Part shown: positions 1 through 5,339 of the stretch, one piece after another
Layout: each line of letters starts with the position of its first letter
How positions within the stretch are numbered: the first letter of the stretch is position 1
Assembly (NCBI GenBank): GCA_964644465.1
Contig: CAZXVU010000065.1
Span: forward strand, 1-11,267
Length of the DNA: 11,267 bases
From: CAZXVU01 sp964644465
Lineage (GTDB): Bacteria > Chlamydiota > Chlamydiia > Chlamydiales > SM23-39
Reading direction: 5' to 3'
Position numbers and translations under genes: made by a program
The notes under the pieces: generated by a model
The model's database searches: none
What the model saw: the letters and a program-made list of their open reading frames with translations, nothing else
What the model was told of the DNA's origin: nothing

Positions 1-212
1 CGGATGGAATCCCGTAGGCTTTTACTTTTATGCATGGGATGCACTTCCCTTTGGGACTTACATCTAGCTTGGATATCTTAGCCAATGAACCCTATTATCT
101 GGGTCGAAGAGATCTCCACTCTATCAATCAGCCGAAAACCTATACAATAATTTCGAATGACACCTATCTCGAAAGAAATCGAGAAGGGGATTTGCGGGTT
201 GGAGAAGAATAG
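1..212 (+). CDS. 3' end of a large surface/adhesin-like protein, probably frameshifted (partial)
   Basis: The last ~50 codons (about 66-212) encode a tail that is clearly paralogous to the end of the minus-strand gene at 10171-11267: both share EPYY, a following RR, YTII, ND and YLER, about 24 identities over 37 residues. The gene enters from outside the window. The frame carrying the conserved tail has a TAG at 15-17. Frame 2, from base 2, reads GWNPVGFYFYAWDALPFGTY and then stops at 65-67, where the conserved frame takes over. This fits a one-base shift near 55-66, so it is either a decayed copy or a sequencing error. The alternative is a short fragment starting at the ATG at 30. Function is unknown; by analogy with the right-hand paralogue it is the C-terminus of a secreted beta-helical protein. 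Confidence 0.6.
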
Positions 213-226
213 GCTCTTCCTCTATA

Positions 227-268
227 CCCGATCAGGTTGATACGAAAATTCTATCAATTCAGATCGGG
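227..268. terminator. possible hairpin between convergent genes
   Basis: CCCGATC (227-233) pairs with GATCGGG (262-268), and inner TTGAT/ATCAA extends the stem around a small bulge. It lies between the stop of the left gene and the stop of the DUF3096 gene, which converge. Neither side has a clear T-tract, so a role as a bidirectional terminator is only inferred. Confidence 0.3.
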
Positions 269-288
269 CTGGACTCGCCATTGGTCGT

Positions 289-432
289 TTAATAGGCTCT
301 CAGTAAACCCAGAACGCCCACGACAATTAGATAGATTGCAACGATGAGGGCGAGCAGCTGAGGCATAAATAAAATCAATACGCCGGCTATTATGGCAACA
401 ATCGGCATAAGCATGGGATGTAAACGGGGCAT
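289..432 (-). CDS. DUF3096 family small membrane protein
   Basis: This 47-residue protein is almost entirely hydrophobic. It has two short membrane segments joined by a Met-Pro-Gln turn: residues 8-22 (LMPIVAIIAGVLILF) and about 26-44 (LLALIVAIYLIVVGVLGLL). The pattern, P-hVAhIAGhLILhhP followed by hhAIYLIhhGhhGLL, is what I know of DUF3096 proteins: small inner-membrane proteins of unknown function found in many bacteria. The start is supported by an AGGTGA Shine-Dalgarno five bases upstream of the ATG, and the protein ends Arg-Ala-Tyr just before TAA. It stands alone, convergent with the left-edge gene and divergent from the M91 gene. A longer minus-strand reading frame over the same bases (254-439) has a worse composition and is a shadow. 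Confidence 0.8.
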   Translation of the reverse strand: MPRLHPMLMPIVAIIAGVLILFMPQLLALIVAIYLIVVGVLGLLRAY

Positions 433-535
433 ATTTCACCTATTCTAGGGGTTTATTTAACGAATAATGCAGTTATGAAATTAATTCAAGTTAAACCCAA
501 GTTCCCAATTTAGATCAGGACTCCCCTGTTATTCG

Positions 536-564
536 TTGATTTCTTACAATTGCATCTTTATACT
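536..564 (+). promoter_or_regulatory. sigma70/sigma66-type promoter of the M91-like gene
   Basis: TTGATT (536-541), a 17-base spacer, then TATACT (559-564). Both boxes are close to consensus and the spacing is ideal. The expected start near 571 gives a leader of about 24 bases to the ATG at 595. That leader has no obvious Shine-Dalgarno. Confidence 0.6.
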
Positions 565-594
565 TATCCCCAATAGAATTAAAATAAACGGTTT

Positions 595-1833
595 ATGACA
601 GTCTCCCCTTCCCTATTTCCCCTCAATGAGGTTCGCAGTATTATTTTTGTGTCTGGCAACGTCCAAGTCCTGAAAGATCGCGGTACTACCTTTTTTCATG
701 CTCTGGGAGCCTTAAATCGCCAGATTGAGCGATTAGAAGGGAACAATGAACGAGATGTGACTCTAAAAAACATTTGGCGGGAGCTCTATTCGGCTCTCTA
801 CGCCAGACCAAGTTTAGGTGAAACGACCGAACAGGATATCTCCCGCTCTCTTTTAGAATCTTGTCATAAACTGGGGCAGTATTTTCCGAAAAAAAAACCA
901 GACCTTGGCGCTTTCTCAAATACTGATTTACTCCTTTATCCCGATTCCAAAAAAGATTGGGTTCTGCCACTGAATGGGATCACGGTCACCGGTTTCACGG
1001 AATTGGCTAAACTTTATAGACAATTTCTTATGGGTGTAAAAATTAGAGGAGAAATTGCTTTTAGAGACCGAGTTCTTGCAGATATCCGACTGATTTTAAG
1101 CCGCCCCTTGGGTAGAGATCTGATCCAAGGAATTGTTTCTAAAATGAAATGGGATATGTTTATCGAAATACGACCTTCGACTACATGTACCTTCTCCCCT
1201 GGCGAATCGACCGATGTGATCGATCTTTCTTTAGAACCTCAAAATTTAATCCATGTTCTTCCAAATGGGGAAACGATGACGCTCAAAAGTCCATCGTTCA
1301 TCAATTTAGCTCACGAACTCCTTCATGCCCTTCATAAATACAGAGAAGAATTTGTCCATATTCAGGATTCTACACTGCATCGGTTGGATACGAATCGGGA
1401 AGAGAGGCGGACAATTTATGGAACTTGTGGAAATGAAAAAACAGCAAGTTGCCATAACGATACCCCCATCAATGACAATGCCCTAAGGAAACAATTCATT
1501 GGCTTATTGCCCAGGGATACACATCATTCAGGAATTGCTCATTCAGGCTGTGGAAAATGCAATTTTGCTTTTGCGGCGCGCTATGGGGTCAATGGAAACG
1601 TGCGGACACTATTCCGAGAGATTTCTGATGGAACTTTAAGCCGGGTTGTTCACCGTCAAATGAATACAAACCCAACTCCAACGACTCCCCAACCTCGAGC
1701 TTCAATCACAACTATTCTAGATGAAGCTGTCAAAACTGGAAGGAGTGCAGCTATATTGAGCTCAATGACCCCTACCTCAACAACGAGACCTGAAGGGGCC
1801 CCTTACCCATATTTTGGCGAGGGAAGTTATTAA
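595..1833 (+). CDS. M91 (NleD-like) zinc metalloprotease, candidate type III effector
   Basis: A 412-residue protein without signal peptide or membrane segment. The core is a zincin site: AHELLHALH at residues 239-247 (HExxH, ligands His240 and His244, catalytic Glu241), then NREERRTIYG at 267-276, where Glu269 or Glu270 fits the third ligand. The stretch NDTPINDNALRKQ after it matches the region following the second motif in M91 effector peptidases. The founder, E. coli NleD, is a type III effector that cleaves the host kinases JNK and p38; this protein adds ~180 N-terminal residues of unknown fold. The tail is Pro/Thr-rich (about 356-370) and disordered-looking. An in-frame TAA at 580-582 makes the ATG at 595 the first start. 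The last codons and stop lie in the inverted-repeat element at 1827. The protease family is well supported; effector status and substrate are inferred. Confidence 0.75.
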   Translation: MTVSPSLFPLNEVRSIIFVSGNVQVLKDRGTTFFHALGALNRQIERLEGNNERDVTLKNIWRELYSALYARPSLGETTEQDISRSLLESCHKLGQYFPKKKPDLGAFSNTDLLLYPDSKKDWVLPLNGITVTGFTELAKLYRQFLMGVKIRGEIAFRDRVLADIRLILSRPLGRDLIQGIVSKMKWDMFIEIRPSTTCTFSPGESTDVIDLSLEPQNLIHVLPNGETMTLKSPSFINLAHELLHALHKYREEFVHIQDSTLHRLDTNREERRTIYGTCGNEKTASCHNDTPINDNALRKQFIGLLPRDTHHSGIAHSGCGKCNFAFAARYGVNGNVRTLFREISDGTLSRVVHRQMNTNPTPTTPQPRASITTILDEAVKTGRSAAILSSMTPTSTTRPEGAPYPYFGEGSY

Positions 1834-2005
1834 CCCGAGACATCAACAGGTGACAAACTGCTGGCTGCGGCTTTGCCAAATTGATCCTTCTCGCTCGCCT
1901 TGCTTTTCAAGCAATGGTCGTCGCTCGTTCGGAGTGCTGCGCTTCAATTTTGCTTTGCCTCGCTACAGCCGTTTGTTGCCACCTATTGACCTTTCGGATT
2001 AATAA
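1827..2005. repeat. ~179 bp imperfect inverted-repeat element (MITE-like or intergenic palindrome)
   Basis: The two ends are imperfect reverse complements for roughly 60 bases. The outer 26 bases from 1827 match the reverse complement from 2005 at 21 positions, and the similarity continues through ACAAAC, GGCTG and AAATTGA blocks with small gaps. Near the centre TTGCTT (1900-1905) and AAGCAA (1909-1914) form a perfect 6-bp hairpin around TTC. The element fills the whole gap between two convergent genes. Its left terminus contains the stop codon of the M91-like gene, and its right end lies 5 bases before the stop of the minus-strand gene. Base composition is GC-richer and less protein-like than its neighbours. 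It could be a non-autonomous mobile element or a genome-wide palindromic repeat acting as a bidirectional terminator. Copy number cannot be judged here. Confidence 0.6.
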
Positions 2006-2010
2006 ATAAC

Positions 2011-2448
2011 CTATTTCCTAGATCCAAGATCTTCGTCTTCTTTTTCGCCCACTAATATTTTTACCAGTTCATCGCAAAGAGTGATTTTACCATCTTTTAC
2101 TTCATAATACGCGATCACCCGGGCCACTACCTTCTCTCCATTTTTCTTCACGCCATCGGCGCGATGAATCGTAAAATAGGAGTTTCCCTGAATCATGCAT
2201 CGCTCGATCGTAATTTTAAGAGTATCAAAGACATCTCTTAGAGCTTTCATGTGATTGACAAAGTCGTGATAATTCAAAGTATGCCCATCGACTCGCTGGA
2301 TGAAATCCTGCGAATAATACTGAGAAATAGTAGCCTCATCGACATTTGGATTTTCAACCACTTGGGCAAACGTTCCTTGGATCCAATCTTTTGTAATTCC
2401 TGAATCAGGTATGTTGTAAATTTCTTGCATATTTGCTTGGTGATCCAT
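2011..2448 (-). CDS. NTF2/SnoaL-like fold protein
   Basis: A 145-residue soluble protein. The pattern fits an NTF2-like (SnoaL-like) cone fold: an N-terminal helix (TKDWIQGTFAQVVEN), then ISQYYSQDFIQRVDG, where the Tyr-Tyr-Ser-Gln-Asp-Phe stretch is typical, then a second helical stretch with FVNHMKALRDVFD and alternating beta strands (LKITIERCMIQGNSYFTIHR, KVVARVIAYYEVKDGKI). Members bind or convert small hydrophobic ligands, or act as dimeric scaffolds; nothing here shows catalysis. The acidic/basic tail (GEKEDEDLGSRK) is charged. The start at 2448 has AGAGG five bases upstream; an internal Met at residue 7 is a weaker option. It lies 18 bases downstream of the Inc-like gene on the same strand, so the two probably share a transcript. 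Confidence 0.65.
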   Translation of the reverse strand: MDHQANMQEIYNIPDSGITKDWIQGTFAQVVENPNVDEATISQYYSQDFIQRVDGHTLNYHDFVNHMKALRDVFDTLKITIERCMIQGNSYFTIHRADGVKKNGEKVVARVIAYYEVKDGKITLCDELVKILVGEKEDEDLGSRK

Positions 2449-2466
2449 AGTTCCTCTTAATTAAGT

Positions 2467-2937
2467 TTAGACTAGAGCCAACTCTCTCCTATCTATTTGG
2501 CATTGGGCAAGCGCTTTTGAATCTTTATTGGCGTGATAAAGGTTGTAAGTATGCGCAATGGTAACAACTGCGAGTCCTACCATAAATACCCAAACTAGCG
2601 GTCCTGCGAAAATACCCGCGGCTACTAATGACACAATCCCAATCAGCGTCAGGAGATTCCCCAAAATCGCGCATTTGGAATAGACAATTTCTCGCTTTTT
2701 TATATTCGCAAGGTTTTCAATCCCTTCTTCCATTTCGCGGATTAAACGCCTCTCTTCGTTTTGATCCACTGGCTCTGATTCATAAACTCCCCTAAGACTT
2801 GCTTCTAGAGCTATTAATTGAAGAGCCTCGCCAATAGATTCAAATTTTGTTGTTAAAGCGTTGTACACGCCAACTACCGGCCCAACTACTGGCAAACAAG
2901 ACGCTATGGCTCGGGCATTTGAAATGCTATTTGTCAT
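2467..2937 (-). CDS. Inc-like membrane protein with bilobed hydrophobic domain
   Basis: A 156-residue protein with no cleavable signal. A short hydrophobic N-terminal stretch (residues 11-25) carries CLPVVGPVVGVYNAL, a motif style I associate with chlamydial hypothetical proteins. A charged helical segment rich in Glu and Arg follows (about 57-85, likely coiled coil or amphipathic). Then comes a bilobed membrane domain at about 88-131, two ~18-residue hydrophobic lobes split by a Gly-Pro turn at 112-113. A polar tail of ~25 residues ends the protein. Such a 40-50-residue bilobed domain is the hallmark of chlamydial inclusion membrane (Inc) proteins, which are type III secreted and inserted into the vacuole membrane. 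The start has GGTGA just upstream and a TATAAT promoter about 26 bases upstream. It precedes the NTF2-like gene in a likely operon. Inc status is an inference; a plain inner-membrane protein is possible. Confidence 0.6.
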   Translation of the reverse strand: MTNSISNARAIASCLPVVGPVVGVYNALTTKFESIGEALQLIALEASLRGVYESEPVDQNEERRLIREMEEGIENLANIKKREIVYSKCAILGNLLTLIGIVSLVAAGIFAGPLVWVFMVGLAVVTIAHTYNLYHANKDSKALAQCQIDRRELALV

Positions 2938-2962
2938 AATTCACCATTTTTTATCAGGCGAT

Positions 2963-2990
2963 ATTATAAATTAACTATTTTTAAAGTAAA
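2963..2990 (-). promoter_or_regulatory. promoter of the Inc-like / NTF2-like operon
   Basis: Read on the minus strand: TTTACT (2990-2985), a 16-base AT-rich spacer, and a perfect TATAAT (2968-2963). The transcript would start near 2956, about 19 bases before the ATG at 2937, leaving room for the GGTGA site. It sits just past the stop codon of the upstream methyltransferase gene, so the operon need not depend on read-through from it. Confidence 0.55.
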
Positions 2991-3003
2991 TCGCTTTCTA
3001 GTA

Positions 3004-3783
3004 TTAAAAAATTTTCTTTAATACAAATGTAACGTAGGGAGAAACCTTCACCTCGTCGCGCCATTCCCAATCGATCTCTTCGTCGAAACGGCCTAATGGA
3101 TGGTGGACGGATACGAGAGAAAGTCCCGCTTGAGAAAAACACTCTTCATAATCTTTCTCTGTCCAAAAAAAATCATCGAACGTAATTGTTCCCCCGCCGG
3201 GAATCAATGCGGTGATCCTTACTATGGATCCACTCGCAGGAGAATCGTTCTGGGGGAAATTTGGATCGAGAGTCGCCCAATGGTTATTCCGATCGTACAT
3301 GGGAGCAGCTCCTGTTGTAGCAATGAGAGAAGCCCCAGGCTTCATCGTCCTTGCTATTTCTTTTAACACCCGAACGATCTCTTCGCGGCTTTCAAGCTCG
3401 AAGAGGACGAAATTAGAATAGACGAGATCGAAACTGTCATTAGGAAAAGAGATCTCCTTATCTATTTTAAGATAGCTACCTGTTGGATCGAGACGGATTG
3501 CCTGTTGTAGCATATCGCTGTTGATGTCGATCCCTATCACAGTAGATCCAGTCGGCACCACCTCGCGGATAAAACGGGTGGAGCGGCCAGTACCACAGCC
3601 AAAATCGACCACTGCCAGTTTCTCGTTACTAGGAAAAGACGTTGCAACGAGAGCTGGAATATCGCGGAAAGCGAGATAATTGGTCCCTGAGATATTTCTC
3701 TTTGCATAGAGAGAGGCTGAATACTCTTGATGAGCAAAAAGAGGAATCGCAGAGACAAGAAGAATAAAAATCGAGCGTAACAT
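3004..3783 (-). CDS. class I SAM-dependent methyltransferase with signal peptide
   Basis: A 259-residue protein. Residues 1-18 (MLRSIFILLVSAIPLFAHQ) form a classical signal peptide with likely cleavage after Ala17. A Rossmann-fold methyltransferase domain follows: motif I VVDFGCGTG at 58-66 (SAM-binding), IGIDIN at 83-88 with the acidic residue that binds the SAM ribose, FDLVYSNFVLF at 118-128 (motif IV), and KPGASLIA after it (motif V/VI). This is the general Methyltransf_11/25 type; the substrate is not visible. The start is well supported: AAGGTGAG lies about five bases upstream. An exported SAM methyltransferase is odd, because SAM is cytoplasmic. The protein may act in the host vacuole after secretion, or the N-terminus may anchor it. 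It is divergent from the collagen-like cluster. Confidence 0.75.
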   Translation of the reverse strand: MLRSIFILLVSAIPLFAHQEYSASLYAKRNISGTNYLAFRDIPALVATSFPSNEKLAVVDFGCGTGRSTRFIREVVPTGSTVIGIDINSDMLQQAIRLDPTGSYLKIDKEISFPNDSFDLVYSNFVLFELESREEIVRVLKEIARTMKPGASLIATTGAAPMYDRNNHWATLDPNFPQNDSPASGSIVRITALIPGGGTITFDDFFWTEKDYEECFSQAGLSLVSVHHPLGRFDEEIDWEWRDEVKVSPYVTFVLKKIF

Positions 3784-3871
3784 AGAATCTCACCTTGCAG
3801 TTTTGAGTGAGTGAAGATACTTGATTTTTCCCAAAAGTAGAACCTCATTTATAAATCTCGGACATCTTCAC

Positions 3872-3900
3872 AGTAGAAAATTCGCCTCTGAAAATTTCAA
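3872..3900 (-). promoter_or_regulatory. candidate promoter of the exported methyltransferase gene
   Basis: Minus strand: TTGAAA (3900-3895), a 17-base spacer, and TCTACT (3877-3872). It predicts an ~80-base leader. Within that leader GTGAAGAT and ATCTTCAC (3864-3871 and 3811-3818 on the plus strand) could pair. The -10 box is only a fair match. Confidence 0.35.
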
Positions 3901-3929
3901 TTGACAACTTCTTGTCTCTTTAACAAGAT
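3901..3929 (+). promoter_or_regulatory. candidate promoter of the collagen-like gene cluster
   Basis: A perfect TTGACA -35 box (3901-3906) with a 17-base spacer leads to a poor -10 box (CAAGAT, 3924-3929). It directly abuts the -35 box of the divergent methyltransferase promoter. No better pair is visible before the start codon at 3980. Confidence 0.35.
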
Positions 3930-3979
3930 ATTTAAAAAAAAATTGACTAACCATGAGGAATGCAGTGATGGGAATAAAT

Positions 3980-4588
3980 ATGAATTTACGCATGCTTGTA
4001 TTGGTCTCCGCACTTGGCAGTTGCTTAACAACAACATTATATGCTGGCGGCGAAAGAGGAAATCATCTGATTGCAGAGGCGGGAGGGATCGCCGGTGCTG
4101 CAGGCGTTGGAGGTCTTCCCGGCGGCGCTGGTCTTCCTGGTGTCCCAGGTATTCCGGGTGTGGCAGCCTCCTTGGCTTTTTCTGACTTTTTTGCTTTGAT
4201 GCCACCTGACAATCCAGCCCCTGTTGCTGCTGGCGTTGCTGTACAGTTTCCAGATAATGGAGCTTCTACTGGAATCATCACTCGCTTAGGTCCTTCAACG
4301 TTTCTATTGCCTTCAATCGGTACTTATCTAGTCATGTTTCAAGTGAGCGCGACCGAAGCTGGTCAGCTCATGTTAAGGCTTGGCGGAGCGCTCGTAGCCA
4401 ATTCAGTAGTAGGACGAGCCACGGGGAGCGATCAGATTATTGGAATGTCTTATGTGACTACGTCAGTCGCAGGTACTGTCCTTGAGGTGATTAATCCTCC
4501 AGGGAACTCTCCTGCGCTAACCATTACTCCATTAGCTGGGGGTACAAATCCTGTTTCTGCGCATCTGACGATTGTCCGAATTCAATAA
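3980..4588 (+). CDS. secreted collagen-like protein 1 with BclA/C1q-like C-terminal domain
   Basis: A 202-residue protein. The signal peptide spans residues 1-22 (MNLRMLVLVS... LYA, cleavage before GGERG). A collagen-like tract of exactly nine Gly-X-Y triplets fills residues 36-62 (ending GLP GVP GIP GVA). A ~135-residue beta-rich globular domain follows, with TYLVMFQVS, GQLMLRLGG, QIIGMSYV, VINPPGN, LTITP and a final AHLTIVRI. That order resembles the trimerising jelly-roll domains of exosporium BclA and C1q. Such domains usually nucleate the collagen triple helix of surface fibres. An upstream in-frame ATG at 3953 was not chosen: the paralogues begin at the aligned Met with the same leader (GGAATAAAT before the ATG). 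LGSC at 12-15 looks like a lipobox, but the third paralogue does not keep it in register. First gene of a tandem set of three. Confidence 0.8.
   Translation: MNLRMLVLVSALGSCLTTTLYAGGERGNHLIAEAGGIAGAAGVGGLPGGAGLPGVPGIPGVAASLAFSDFFALMPPDNPAPVAAGVAVQFPDNGASTGIITRLGPSTFLLPSIGTYLVMFQVSATEAGQLMLRLGGALVANSVVGRATGSDQIIGMSYVTTSVAGTVLEVINPPGNSPALTITPLAGGTNPVSAHLTIVRIQ
4085..4165 (+). repeat. nine Gly-X-Y triplets in collagen-like protein 1
   Basis: 27 residues with Gly at every third position and Pro mostly in the Y position. This is short for a free-standing triple helix but workable beside a trimerising domain. Confidence 0.8.
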
Positions 4589-4654
4589 TTCTTAAAGCGG
4601 TAACAGAGTCGACCCTTAAAAATTTTAACAGATAGTTCTAAGAAAGGAACAAAT

Positions 4655-5272
4655 ATGATTTTACGCATGCTAATTTTGATGTTTGCACTTGGCAGTTGTC
4701 TAACATTGCCCCTATTTGCTGGCGGCGAACGAGCCCATCATCTGATTGCTGAGTCGGCAGGTACTCAGGGTGTTGCAGGCCTTGGAGGTATTGCCGGCAC
4801 TGCAGGCCTTCCAGGCGCTCCAGGACTTCCAGGTACTCCTCCTATCCTGGATTTTACAGATTTCTTTGCATTGATGCCGGGTGACAATTCAGCAACTGTT
4901 GGAGGCAACGTCGCAGTAGAGTTTCCTCAAGATGGCCCTACTAGCGGTGTGATCACTCGCCAGGGCGGCGCTTCCCCTTCAGTATTTGTAATACCAGTTG
5001 CTGGTACTTATTTAGTCCAATTTCAAGTGAGCGTTACCGAACCAGGACAACTTGAGTTGAGGATTAATGGAGTGGCCGATCCAAATACTAGAGTTGGGCG
5101 AGATACAGGGACAAGTCAGATTGTTGGATTGTCTATTGTAACTACAGTAGGCCCGAATACTACTCTTGAAGTGATTAATCCTACAGGAAACACTCCTGCA
5201 CTAACCATTACTCCTATAGCTGGTGGTACACAGTCTGTTTCTGCGCATCTTACAATTACACGACTTCGATAA
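4655..5272 (+). CDS. secreted collagen-like protein 2 with BclA/C1q-like C-terminal domain
   Basis: A 205-residue paralogue of the preceding gene. The signal peptide (MILRMLILMFALGSCLTLPL, then FA) is cleaved before GGERA. Nine Gly-X-Y triplets occupy residues 36-62, GTQ GVA GLG GIA GTA GLP GAP GLP GTP, at the same residue positions as in the other two copies. The C-terminal domain keeps DFFALMP, TYLVQFQVSVTE, GQLELRING, GRDTGTSQIVGLS, EVINPTGN and AHLTITRL. A good Shine-Dalgarno (AAAGGA) lies six bases before the ATG. The 66-base gap after gene 1 has no terminator, so co-transcription is likely. The intergenic spacers before genes 2 and 3 are themselves similar (CTTAAA, AATTTTAACAG, CTAAGA, GGAACAAAT), showing that the spacer was duplicated with the gene. 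Predicted role: trimeric surface or secreted fibre protein. Confidence 0.85.
   Translation: MILRMLILMFALGSCLTLPLFAGGERAHHLIAESAGTQGVAGLGGIAGTAGLPGAPGLPGTPPILDFTDFFALMPGDNSATVGGNVAVEFPQDGPTSGVITRQGGASPSVFVIPVAGTYLVQFQVSVTEPGQLELRINGVADPNTRVGRDTGTSQIVGLSIVTTVGPNTTLEVINPTGNTPALTITPIAGGTQSVSAHLTITRLR
4760..4840 (+). repeat. nine Gly-X-Y triplets in collagen-like protein 2
   Basis: Uninterrupted Gly-X-Y over residues 36-62. The triplets are GTQ, GVA, GLG, GIA, GTA, GLP, GAP, GLP and GTP. Confidence 0.8.
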
Positions 5273-5339
5273 CCCTTAAATGCGCCAACAGACATTTGCC
5301 TTAATAATTTTAACAGCTAACTCTAAGAGAGGAACAAAT

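Noticed and set aside
254..439. 61-codon minus-strand open frame over the DUF3096 gene
   Set aside because: Composition is rich in Cys, His and Arg with no domain logic. The alternative frame at 289-432 has a Shine-Dalgarno and a recognisable membrane family.
1814..2002. 62-codon plus-strand open frame after the M91-like gene
   Set aside because: It lies almost entirely within the inverted-repeat element and its translation (many Cys, Pro, Arg, Ser) looks like read-through of repeat DNA.
3001..3024. Terminator at the end of the exported methyltransferase gene
   Set aside because: GTATTAAA/TTTAATAC is an 8-bp inverted repeat but purely AT-rich and overlapping the stop codon, with no T-tract after it.
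3953..3979. Upstream ATG for collagen-like protein 1
   Set aside because: The aligned start at 3980 matches both paralogues in leader sequence and in the beginning of the signal peptide.
4013..4024. Lipobox (LGSC) making collagen-like proteins 1 and 2 lipoproteins
   Set aside because: Copy 3 does not keep the Cys in register, while the downstream L(F/Y)A-GG cleavage site is conserved in all three. It remains a secondary possibility.
5280..5339. Upstream ATG for collagen-like protein 3
   Set aside because: The 20 extra residues come from the duplicated non-coding spacer, and a good ribosome site precedes the ATG at 5340.
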